This document shows positions 49,010-59,390 of a DNA stretch of 64,000 nt, in pieces; positions within the stretch are counted from its first letter, which is position 1; every line of letters begins with the position of its first letter. The DNA lies in contig OY856411.1 of assembly GCA_963693085.1 (NCBI GenBank), positions 1,353,057,550 through 1,353,121,549 of the forward strand, in the 5' to 3' direction. The notes under the pieces were generated by a model. It did no database searches, was not told where the DNA came from, and saw only the letters and a program-made list of their open reading frames with translations. Origin of the DNA: Alisma plantago-aquatica (lineage: Eukaryota > Streptophyta > Magnoliopsida > Alismatales > Alismataceae). Made by a program: the position numbers and the translations under genes.

Positions 49010-50043
49010 GTGTTCAAGAAGGTTAGTGGAAGCATAATAACATTCTTCATATTGTATGTATATGACATACTATTGATGGGGAATGACATCCCTAATTTGT
49101 AAAAGGTAAAGATGTGGCTTGGAAATATATTCTCTATGAAAGACTTGGAATAAGCATCCTACATCGTGGGGATAAAGATCTATAGAGATAGATCAAGAAG
49201 GCTTCTTGGACTAAGTCAGAGCACGTACATTGACAAAGTGTTGAAGTGGTTCATCATGGAGAACTCAAAGAGAGGAAACCTACCCATACTACATGTTGTT
49301 ACCATCTCTAAAGTTCAATGTCCCCATCCTTGTGAAGAAAGGGAGCGCATGAGTATGATTCCATATGCTTCACCAATTGGATCCATCATGTATGCAATGT
49401 TGTGCACCTATCTAGACGTATCATATGCCTTGAGTATGATGAGAAGATATCAGTCAGATCCAAGTGATGCTCACTGGGTAGACGTGAATAACATCCTCAA
49501 GTACTTGAGAAGGACTAAGGATTATTTCTTGGCTATGGCAGAGAGGAAGAGTTGATGGTAAGAGGTTACACCAATGCAAGTTTCTGGACTGATAAAGATG
49601 ATTAGAAATTGCAACCAGGATTTGTATTTTTCCTAAATAATGGAGTTGTAAGTTGGAACAGTTTCAAACAAGACACATTTTCTGATTCTAAAACAGAGGT
49701 CGAGTATATTGATACATCGAACACATCAAAGGAGGTTGTATGGATCAAGAAGTTCATTTTAGAACTTGGGGTTGTTCCAAGCATCAGCGATGCAATCGAG
49801 CTATATTGTGATAATAATGGAGCTATTACACAAGATAATGAACCCAGATCACATCAGCGCTCAAAGCATATACAAAGGTAGTTTCGTCTCATATGAGAAA
49901 TTGTAAAACTAGGAGATGTAAAGATTTTCAGAGTACCAACTGAAAAAAACATTGTTGATCCCTTGACTAAATCACTTTCACAACAAAAGTATGATAGACA
50001 TGTTAGATCACTTGGAGTACAATTCATAGGTGATTGGCTCTAA
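49010..50043 (+). pseudogene. Copia reverse transcriptase end and RNase H of element E
   Basis: Resumes as FKKVSGS, then a YVYDILLMGNDI version of the catalytic YVDD motif with the first Asp-Asp damaged, IKIYRDRSRRLLGLSQSTYI and YASPIGSIMYAMLCTYLDVS (49166-49552 open). RNase H follows with SDSKTEVEYI, ELYCDNNGAI and EPRSHQRSKHIQ (49609-49881) and ends LTKSLSQQKYDRHVRSLGV before the polypurine tract. Several stops and shifts; not functional. Confidence 0.88.
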
Positions 50044-50047
50044 GTTC

Positions 50048-50056
50048 AAGTGGGAG
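50048..50056 (+). other. Polypurine tract of element E
   Basis: AAGTGGGAG two bases before the 3' LTR start TATTGGTATG, at the position and in the style usual for copia elements. Confidence 0.75.
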
Positions 50057-50058
50057 TT

Positions 50059-52249
50059 TATTGGTATGTATGCCCAGAGAGCCAATCATATGATGATTGC
50101 AATGGCATAACTTGAAAAATATTTGATTATTAATAAAAGACAAGCTTCCAATTTATTCTGTTTGTTTTAGTTATGAGATAATGATGTAATAATAAAAATA
50201 TCTAGAGAACAATATTTCTCAATGACGTATGTCTTCAAGTATGTGACTTGGAAGAATGAGATCATACAGATGTTAAGAGTACATATATAGATTATCATTA
50301 TGGCCATGATCGATTTTTATTGTGAAGGTTGACGGATGATAACAACAACACATAAGATCAGAGTGTGAGTTTCTTGATCACAGAATCTCATTAGTCATGA
50401 TATGGCAATATCAAACTAAGCACACGGATACATATTAGAGAAAAATGTATCATATAGACCCACTGTGAGATTGACACATGGAAACCATTATCATGGTATT
50501 CATAGTCATCATCTCTCATAGTGATGGTGGTGTTTGTGGTTCTTAGACCTAAAGTCACTATACTCATCACATGTACTTCGGTATGCTTTGACATCATAAA
50601 ATGCAATCCCGAGAGGTGATGATTGGGTGAATGTGACACATGGGACTGTGAGTGATAGATATGGGATTTATCCCTCCTATGGGAGTATGATATCCAAGTC
50701 CACTTGAGTTAGAAAGACTGAGAAATATATGGTCATGTACATGTGAGTCAATATATGATATTGAGCTTACATATCTCATATAGTCTTCTATAGCAAGAAA
50801 CATAGATTGAGTGTTGAAGAGGATGACATATCCATACCTTGAGTTCAATCTAGATATTAGAGATGAAGGAATTGTAGAAACACTATAACACCATAAATAA
50901 ATTGTAGGTTGAAGTTCTTCTCTTAATTTCCATTTACTTGGGTAGCATTGATGTGGGATTAGGCATTGCTCATTTCTTGTGATGTCATAAGCTGCTATGA
51001 ACATTCACTGCCAACGTAATATGGGGCCTATAGGGTCACACACATAGGGACTCATCTAGAAGAGGAGTTTGATCTTGAATAACATTTGATTTGATTATAA
51101 AGTGTTTAGGTATTCAACTCATGTAACAAACAGTTGACAGCACTGCCAAACATGCATCTCTAGTGTTGAGACAGATGTCTAGAGTGCCAGGGCGTCTCAA
51201 GTGTTGAGATGGCCATCTAGTCTTTCATGATGGTAGGAATGAGATTGGCTGCCCAAACTGAGTTATGAACTGACCGGATCAATTTGGTTCAGCTCGGTTC
51301 ACTAGAGTGCCTTATGGGTCCATGAGACGACCAGCTTGCATGCGAGATCGGTCAGTTAGGCTGGAGGAAGGTTCTAGATACTTTCCCAAATTTGTTTGAT
51401 TGCACAATTATTATGGTTTGAGGAAATTAATGTTACCATTAATTGGAAATGAATTTCCAATTTTGAATGTGATTGGGAAACTACAAGATGACCGTCTCAT
51501 AGTATAGATGACTGTCTCACGTGCCAAATGACTTTCGGGGTCACCAGACAACTGTCTCGTGGTTTGTAGGTTGTGAAAAAATGAGATCTTTTGGTCTCTT
51601 CCACTCCTGCACAGATTGGGGACCCTGACCCAAAGCCCTCTTATAAATAGAGGGGTATTGGGGCCTTCCCAAAGCACAACACAGATAATTGAGAATTAGT
51701 TGCTCTAATAATTGTTGTCCTCTCTGGTTGTGGTAACCAAGAGAGCCTGAGCAAGTCCTACCCGACTAGGGAGGGATATCTACGAGAGAGAACAACTGAG
51801 GATCATTATTGTGGGAGAGAAGATTGGTGACTAGTACACCAATAGGAGGGACTCCTTCATGTTTGTTCTAACAGGACGACATGAGTTCTAGTTGGTCTAT
51901 GTGAAATTCTCTAGAGACAAGGTGGTCTTTGCCTGCCGCTAAGGAGGATGACATTAGCCAACAACCTGTGACGAGAGGAGCTACTGCAAATGATGATGTT
52001 AGATTTTGTTGTCCCTAGAGGAGCAGTCAGATGAATCTCAGTACAACCAGGAGCTGAACAGACAACATCCAAGATAGAGTGTGCATCTATATAGAATAGG
52101 ATTGTCACTGGACTTGCTCCAGGACCAGGTATATCTTTGTGAAATCATACTTTTTATTGCATAGTTATTGATGTGATCCGCTGGTTAATGGGAAATATGT
52201 CAGTATAATTTTTATTTCCCTTGCCTATCTGATGTTGTATTTCCCAACA
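50059..52249 (+). repeat. 3' LTR of copia element E (2,191 bp)
   Basis: Partner of 39073-41297, ending TTTCCCAACA followed by the duplication AAATG. TATA box at 51641-51650. GAGACGACC-type words at about 51166-51561 upstream of it, including ATGACCGTCTCATAG (about 51489) and AACTGTCTCGTGG (about 51550). Confidence 0.92.
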
Positions 52250-53256
52250 AAATGCATTCCTTGGGTCCCAGTTAGCTTGGGTGCCAAGTTACACATCATT
52301 AGAATAATAATAACTATCCTAATTTCATTTAGAAAAGAAAATATGAGTTTGCTCCAAAATATTAAATAATATGTTCAATGACTTCAAAAGTAGAAATAAA
52401 TCCCAAATTTGAATTACACATACCAAAATTTGTCTATGTGAATTTTCATATTAATTAAACAATCTTATCTATCCTACTTCTACTTAGGCTAGAGAATGTA
52501 ACTTTAGTTAAAAATATTAAATTAATTATTAAAAATAGTATAATGTATTAAATAAAAAATATAAACAAACTTGTATGGAGTATATGTAAATAATTTAGGT
52601 GAACTTGTAATAACTAAAATTACGGTATAACATATAGGGAAACAATGTTGTGCATGCATGTTAAATCTATGGAAAATTTATCATAGTGGAAAACCTTAAA
52701 TGTATTTACTTTGCAAGAACAATGTAATCAAGTTAATTGCAACAATATGGAATATGCAAGATATTTTAATAAATTAGAACAAAATTTAAGGAACTAATTA
52801 TCTCTACCCAATGTTTGAAAGAAATAAATAAATGAAAACAATCATGTTAACATATCATGAAGGAAACAAATATTTAAACCTGATTATATATTTTTTTGGA
52901 AATAAATAAACATTCCCAAATTTATATTATCAATTGCATAACTATAGTAAGAAATAAAAATAATCTCAACTAAATGAGTTCTTAGTACCCCCCCATTACC
53001 TCATAAAATTGATAACAACAAGGGGAAAAGGGGAAATGGTTTGATTGTAATGTTGTCACCTTTTTTATTTGAAATTCTTGTGTCTACAATAATTAGTTTT
53101 GGATATCTAAATTTCTTAGCACCAATCTCCTCTACAAATAATTGATGTCAAGTATATTATCACTATGTATGGTTGCTTCAAATTTAGAATCTTGGATCTA
53201 GCTTAATATCAATTATATAGATGCCTTTTGTTAAAGTAATTTCGTTATACATATTT

Positions 53257-53667
53257 TAGGAGTGTTAGAAAACTAGTTTTGGATCGATTTTGGGCCAGAC
53301 AACAACCAGGTTGAGACATATAGCTCAACCCAAAATATAACCAGAACCAATTTTTTTACAATGTCGTATGTCCGAAAGAGGACTCAGCTTCATATTGTTT
53401 AACTCAGAGCCAAACCTCGATCATATTTTTTTTACCTACATGATATGTAATAATTTGTACCTGATTAGAACTTGTATTTTCAAAAAATTCAAACCCAAAC
53501 TCAATCCAGGTCGATCAAATCATGACCTAGAACTAACCTAGTTTCAATTAAGACATCAATATCCAAACCTAGAACCAACCCGGATTGGTAAACCCCAAAA
53601 ATGAAACCAAAATTTTCTGGGTCAGTCGGGGTCGGGTTTCCTGGTTTGAACCAAAATTGAAATCCCT
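53257..53667. mobile_element. Non-autonomous hAT-like element (411 bp)
   Basis: Insertion relative to the 5' LTR of D (empty site near 35642). The start TAGGAGTGTTAG and the end TTGAAATCCCT are compatible with worn hAT termini (TAGGG.. type). Flanking octamers ACATATTT and ATATGTTT align with ACATGTCT at the empty site, fitting an 8-bp hAT duplication. No transposase frame. Confidence 0.7.
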
Positions 53668-53897
53668 ATATGTTTTCAATGACTACTGTGAGAAGAGAAA
53701 CATTGTGAAAAAGTCATTTTGCAATGGAATGAAAAAGTGTATATATGAGGTTGATAAATGTAAATATAGAAAAGGAGTTCAATTAGTGTTATCATACACA
53801 ATTATACATTAAATTCTTATACACATTTACATGGAGCAAATCATTATGCAATGAGATATTTAGAAGTCTCTTTCTTATAAATTTATTAGTCAATATT

Positions 53898-54037
53898 TTT
53901 TTGGTCAACAAAACTCCTTTTACTATTTTTTATTTTTTTAGTACAATGCTTAAGTAAGTAAAAAGAGAAAAGTGAGATCAAAGCCTACAAGGGTTGTAAA
54001 AAAGAATAGCGAATGAGGTAATGGGGGAATGTAGTAT
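53898..54037 (-). mobile_element. Very short retroposon (about 140 bp)
   Basis: Insertion relative to the 5' LTR of D. Target TCAATATT is repeated at 53890-53897 and 54038-54045. The minus strand ends in GTTTTGTTGACCAAAAAAA, i.e. a poly(A) tail. No box A or B is seen, so it is better read as a severely 5'-truncated LINE than a SINE. Confidence 0.7.
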
Positions 54038-55627
54038 TCAATATTACTATGACCAAGTTATTAATGAGGGAAATATATCATAAAATGTAGACATAAACAA
54101 ATGGAAGAGAAATTGCAGTTTTTATGTTTATTATTTCCAATCATTTGTTAAAGAATGCTTAACTTTCTCCTTTTACCATTTATGTTACACATTGTCTGTA
54201 GTAAAAAAATAGATAAGCTTTGTGCTACCCAAGCCTTATAATTCTATATATACCCCTCTCCATGGCCTTCAGACACATTTAAATCACTTGACCAATGGGA
54301 CCTAACTTCTAGCCTCCTCCTTTATCCTCCACTTCAAATTCCTTACAGGAGACGTCAAAGCTTTTAACCTTGTGAAGAAATTCATGGTGATATTTTCTCA
54401 ACCATCGATGTATCAAACCTCAAAACCTTGATTTAGATTTAAGATTTGGGGTTTGACAAGTTGACTCACATCTAGATGTATGTTGCATTCTATTATTCAC
54501 ATTGAGAAATTAACAAAAATTTACCCTCTCTATGTCTGTTGCATCTCCTACGAATTATATTGAGTGACTTGTCTAATTTTTCTCTCTCATTTGAGAATTT
54601 GATTTATGAGAGTGGTTCTTGAGATATACTCAATTGATGGATATTCTTTTTGGACTCTGATTCATACCATGTTCATTTTATTCCATGTGGTAATCCTAAT
54701 TTGAGTATTTGATATCATAACCTTCTTTTGCTGGACTTTATGATCTTAAGTTGCACCTTATTTGTGGACATGATTCGATATATGTTTATGGGTCCCTTGA
54801 CCCCATTGATATCAGTTAGGTGATCTCATCCCTTTGTTGATCATTACAATACTTTATCTTGCATGCCGTATTTGTGTGGGTGATTGACTAGTCATAACTA
54901 GAAGTAGTGACACCATATTGGGATTGGGTTTTATTCCCCTTCCATGCTTGATATTTAGGCACTAGTCCTTATTCCCCTTCCAATAACTAGGTTTTCCCCT
55001 ACTTTTTGGTATACACTACTTTTCTTATTACTCACCATGAAATTGTTTATGTCTTGTGATGTTATTGATGTGACATTGTTGAAAAGGCAAGAAACCCATT
55101 TGTTTATCTTTCATGATGTTTCTCTTGATATCCTCTTACATAGTACTTTTCCTATTCAATGTAAATCCTTGTTATATTTGATGTCCTTTTTCCTTATGTT
55201 GCTCAGTTCCCTATTACATGCTCATACCGACTTTTATGTAGATAATTTCCACTTTTATCTTCTCTTTTGGGGCATGCTTCTAAACCCTGGTGTATTGAAG
55301 ACTAGACTTGGTGACATGGACATGGCTAGGTGGATCTCTTGAGGATATAGATTTTATAATGTTGAATATCCCTCTATTTAGATCTTTATGTTGAAAATTT
55401 CACGTAAAACCCATATGGGAGATGATTATGTACTCTTGTAAAATTGAATATAGTCATGATTTATTAATCCGCTACTATACTTTGATCCTTTTGTGTACCA
55501 TCATTTGAGTAATGAAATAATACACCCATTCCAGCATACATTTTTAGTGTGTTTGGATTAGATGTATTCGTTCCTCAAATTAAGTAGGGAGTGGAACCCC
55601 TCTTGGGTTCCACTCCTTTATAGGCAC

Positions 55628-56889
55628 TCTGTTCATCCTAGACATGATCTATTTTAAGTAGGGCTTGTTCTTCTTCTTGTTTGTATGATATTGACCTTAC
55701 AACCGTTTCTAGTGATCAATTTCCATCACTAGTGAGATTTTTGGTGGTGAAAGTCACTAGAGAATGTAGTTATTTGTAGTAGTAATCTTTTGCACTCATA
55801 AAATGTCCCATCTATCATCATCAATTGAGAGCACTATTCGATGAGTATTATCAAAATTCGAAGAAACAAAAACATTGGAGCAAGAGAAAGAATCTATGGT
55901 TAAATGATCCACTTCATTTCTTCATACAAAGGATGATTCTTGTAGTTCTTTTACTATTCAACCATAAAATAATAGCAACAGTGATTGGGGCTCTAAATTC
56001 CATTACCAACCAATGAGAGAGGGTGATAAAGAAGGTAAAGGTGGATTTGGTTGTTAGCCTTATCAATGGGTATGAATGGTTATTATTGATTGTTATTAGC
56101 ACAAAAGAGATTGAAAAGTCATTGTGATCCCCTTCTTTTTCTCTAGTGGTCATAGGTTCATGGATGTGATTATCTTTGTGGAATCATGGCCTGATGATGA
56201 TGGCGCTTGAAGTCAATCACAAATGTGAAAATGAAGATTGGGGATATAATTGACTTGAGTAGTTTGCTAATGAATAAGTAGGCTTTAAAGGTCTCATGGT
56301 TATGTGGTCTGGTAGCAACCATATCAAGGTCTATGAGACACTATGGTCTACATTGTTATGTAAACTGGTAGAAACCATAGGTTTTCATGAAAAAGCTTTA
56401 TCATGGCCATAAGAGATCTTTATTAGGGTCACTATCAGTTGTGATCATCCACTAGAAAATTATTCATAGAATCTCTTATAAGACTGAATTACTGTGAGGT
56501 GGGGATAGAAATGCACACAAGGAGGTAGACTGGCACGGTCATGTATGATGTCATTACTCAAAAATTTAATATTATACATATACATGGCATTTAATGTATT
56601 TTTATAACACCAACATACTGGAAATCATGACTCCCTTGATATGCTTTGGAAGAGGATCATGGATGATATATGTGCATGCTTACGATATATGTGAGCCTTC
56701 TTGGAATCTGTTTAGACTTTGGTCATGTGATTTTAGTCTCTACTTCACCTTTTTTGGTGAAATCCTTTTTGGGTTCCATGTGTTTCTGATGCATTTTTTA
56801 TGTGTTGGGAATTTCTATCTTTTTCATGTTTGATATTGTGATTTCTAGCATATCTATTTATCTATCAAATATTACATGTCAACTTGAAA
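55628..56889. other. Unassigned sequence right of element D
   Basis: The first about 90 bp resemble 33738-33830 on the other side of D. The remainder has only short, unrelated frames on both strands. No gene supported. Confidence 0.35.
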
Positions 56890-58150
56890 AGGTAAAAAGG
56901 GATCTTGATAATACCAACTTTGACTTCACACCAAGAGGTTATTACAAATGAGGCTTTAATGCCATCTAGACCAGGTGCTTTGACACTGTCGATATTCATT
57001 ATAACATGTTGAATCTCTTTAAGCGTAAAAAACCTAGAGAGGAAATCATATTGATGAGAAAATATATCTTAAAACACAAATCCATATAATCATAATGAGA
57101 TATATCATATTTAGGAAGATTGAATTTATATCAATGTAAAAATAACATGATCTTTGATCATGTTCATATCACAAAATGTTTGATATTTAATCATGAGCCC
57201 CTTTATTTTATTTCTTTCTCTTCTAACTTTGACCATTAAATAGAATAACTTCTTATTGGAGTCAACTTCCTTTAACCACTGCATTATAGACTTTTGACTA
57301 ACCAAAAAGTCTTTTTTCTTTGAGGATTTGATTGCTTCATTTATATAACAAGTGGCCTTGTCTTTCAAGCAAATATTATAAGGACAACATAAACAATAGT
57401 ATGATCCAATTTCACCTTAGATTCTAGGATTTTAGACTTATAAGAATAGTTGTCTTTCTTCTTTGTATTCCATTTAATCAACTTATTTTTTTTTACTTTA
57501 GTTTTTTATAAAGCATGAATATAGGAAAGTCATTTATTTCAAAATTTTAAGCATCATGAGTAACACCAAGAAGGTCATTTTCCTTATCCAATGCATTGAA
57601 TAATTTTAAAGGAGATTTTATAGTTCTATGTTTTCCAAGACATGAGATCATAATTCTATGGTCACTTATGAAGTTACAATAGATATTCCCATGAAGTTTG
57701 AGAAAGTATCATAAAAACAAAATCATATAACATCTATAAACTTTTGAACAAATGAAATCATCAGCACATTCAGATGATATAGTAAGTGCAATAAGAGCCA
57801 TTCATATTAAATTCAAAAAGATTAGCATAAAAAACATGTGTTAATGCCACTCATGGAGGACAAACAAGGTAATTCCTTGCTTATCCTTTCATTGAGATAG
57901 TTGACAACACTAATGTCCCTAATCATATCCCAATGATAGAAATATTGATTGAGTTAGTTCACATATTATTCCCCACCTTTACCATAAATAGTTGTAAGAG
58001 ATAACACAGTAGAATTTGTTTGAACCTCAACATGTAAAAGTTGATCCTATGATAATTCCTTACATTAAGTGTGGCACTCTTCCACAAATTATTAATCTTC
58101 CAAGACATTATTAAACACATTACAAATAATCTATAATCAGCAAACACTCA
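56890..58150 (-). pseudogene. LINE (L1-type) ORF2 relic: endonuclease and start of reverse transcriptase
   Basis: Minus-strand order fits L1 ORF2. A worn endonuclease includes an IYG segment near 57990 and FISDHRIMIS near 57660, the conserved SDH of the APE-type endonuclease. The linker SQKSIMQWLKEVDSNKKLFYLMVK follows (57126-57368 open). Then comes the reverse-transcriptase beginning FTLKEIQHVIMNIDSVKAPG with LDGIKASF (about 56940-57040). It stops before the catalytic FADD region. Many stops. Truncated at the 3' side, so not a standard 5'-truncated LINE copy. Confidence 0.7.
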
Positions 58151-58814
58151 TTCATAAGCATGTTCGTCTTTTTTTCTCTAACTTTTGGTTCCATCATAAT
58201 TATAACATGGGTTTGTTTTAGTGGAAAAGCATTTGGGAAAATGATGCCAAATTGAATTAGTATCGCCATATGTTAGCAAGAAAATCACACATATGACACT
58301 TATACTTGAGATGGAGTGAAACCCACAACAACCTTTTGTATATTGAAAATTATTCATTGAAATAATCTTCTTCATTGGGTAGTTGTAATTTGTATTATTC
58401 TAATGACCAAAGTAACAATTTTTGTTATTTTAGAAATAGTTTGATTTAAGTAGTCATCAGAATGCATGATATCATATTGATGAACATATTATACATAACC
58501 ATTATCCACACTATAAGAGATTGCAAGGAGGTGACAAGATTTTGGTGTATGATGATTAAAACTGAATGCTAGATGGCATTCTTCACTTTGACAAACATGG
58601 TGGATTATTTGACTACAATAGCCAAAGTAGTCTAGAATCTACAAGAGAACTTTTGGATAATATGTCACTATATATGGTCTTGTAGGAATACTCAGATGTT
58701 TAGAGGGACAATGACGAGAATAAAACAACAAGTGACATGGGTTTGGAAGGTGAGTCAAATGAATAAAAAAGCTTGGAAAACTGTGATCCTGAAGCCTAAT
58801 ACTATAACTAAAGA

Positions 58815-59390
58815 AGGTTGAAATCAACCTCAATATGGATGCATCAAACTTAATGTCAACGTTTTTGTGGGAAAAAATGGAGATGTAACCGCTGTCATTG
58901 CTAAGAACACTTTCAGAGACTGGCTCAGGAGTTGGGGCAAAAAAGTAGATGTCATGAATGCTACAGAGGTGGAGATGGATGACATAGCAATGGCCCTTGA
59001 CTGTATAACAGAGAGAAAATTGGCATGTGATAGTAGTGGAAACTAATTATCAATTGGTGATGAGGGCATCAAGAGAGGAGGAAGCTGAGTTTTCTAGGCT
59101 AGCTTACTAGACGAAGAAGATAAATAAGTCTCTGACGTGTAGAATGGAGATTAAGTACAGAAGAAGAGAGAGCAACGGGCTTGCGAATAGTCTTGCCAAA
59201 ATCCATCTAAAGATCTCATTCGAGTTCTATAATTATGTAAACCCACCCCCATATATTATGAGTGTATATTTGGAAGATAAATGTAATGGTAGTAGTGCTA
59301 CCAGGTTTGTTAATGCATTAGATATTAATGAATATAATGTTGATTCTATTTGGCTTGCACAGGGAAGGCAAGATGAATAAATAACTTCCC
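58815..59390 (+). pseudogene. Plant LINE RNase H domain relic
   Basis: Reads QPQYGCIKLNVNVFVGKNGD, then VTAVIAKNTFRDWLRSWGKK and EVEMDDIAMALDCIT in the first frame. After a frame change it continues as MEIKYRRRESNGLANSLAKI (59144-59380), the RRESN..AD/ANSLAK end of RVT_3-type RNase H domains found at the C-terminus of plant L1 LINEs. A CCCCAAAAAAAG run follows at about 59397. It lies on the opposite strand to the LINE relic at 56.9-58.2 kb, so it is a separate copy or part of a rearranged one. Confidence 0.75.

Larger units (their letters stand above)
39073..52249 (+). mobile_element. Element E: Ty1/copia retrotransposon, decayed, in the 3' LTR of D
   Basis: LTRs at 39073-41297 and 50059-52249, termini TGTTGG..CCAACA (one base changed at each inner end), flanking duplication AAATG (39068-39072, 52250-52254). 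Primer site TGGTATTAGATCC and polypurine tract AAGTGGGAG adjoin the LTRs. Order gag, protease, integrase, reverse transcriptase, RNase H identifies copia. The reverse-transcriptase region is split by solo LTR F. The LTRs are visibly diverged (many substitutions in the first 200 bp), so it is not recent. Confidence 0.95.
33887..55622 (+). mobile_element. Element D: non-autonomous LTR retrotransposon with 0.9-kb interior, interrupted by copia element E
   Basis: Two direct repeats begin with YTAACATACC (33887, 38475) and end CCACTCCTTTAYA (37558, 55622). The flanks carry GGCAC on both sides (33882-33886, 55623-55627). A primer site TGGCATCAGAGC follows the 5' LTR. A chromovirus-like polypurine tract precedes the 3' LTR (TTGAGGACAAAATCCT, then AAGGGGTGGAG). 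After removing later insertions each LTR is about 3.5 kb. The interior (37559-38474) is 916 bp and non-coding. It must have been copied by enzymes supplied in trans. The 5' LTR has a SINE. The 3' LTR has a copia element, a hAT-like element and a small retroposon. Confidence 0.88.
52250..55622 (+). repeat. 3' LTR of element D, second segment
   Basis: Continues the LTR after the AAATG duplication (GCATTCCTTGGGTCCCAGTT, matching about 34482-34500) to the end at CTTTATA. It contains the hAT-like insertion 53257-53667 and the 140-bp retroposon 53898-54037, both missing from the 5' LTR; the 5' LTR SINE is missing here. Confidence 0.88.

Noticed and set aside
55728..55780. CACTAGT-type words near 55735-55765 as a possible CACTA transposon end
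   Set aside because: No matching opposite terminus or 3-bp duplication could be found.
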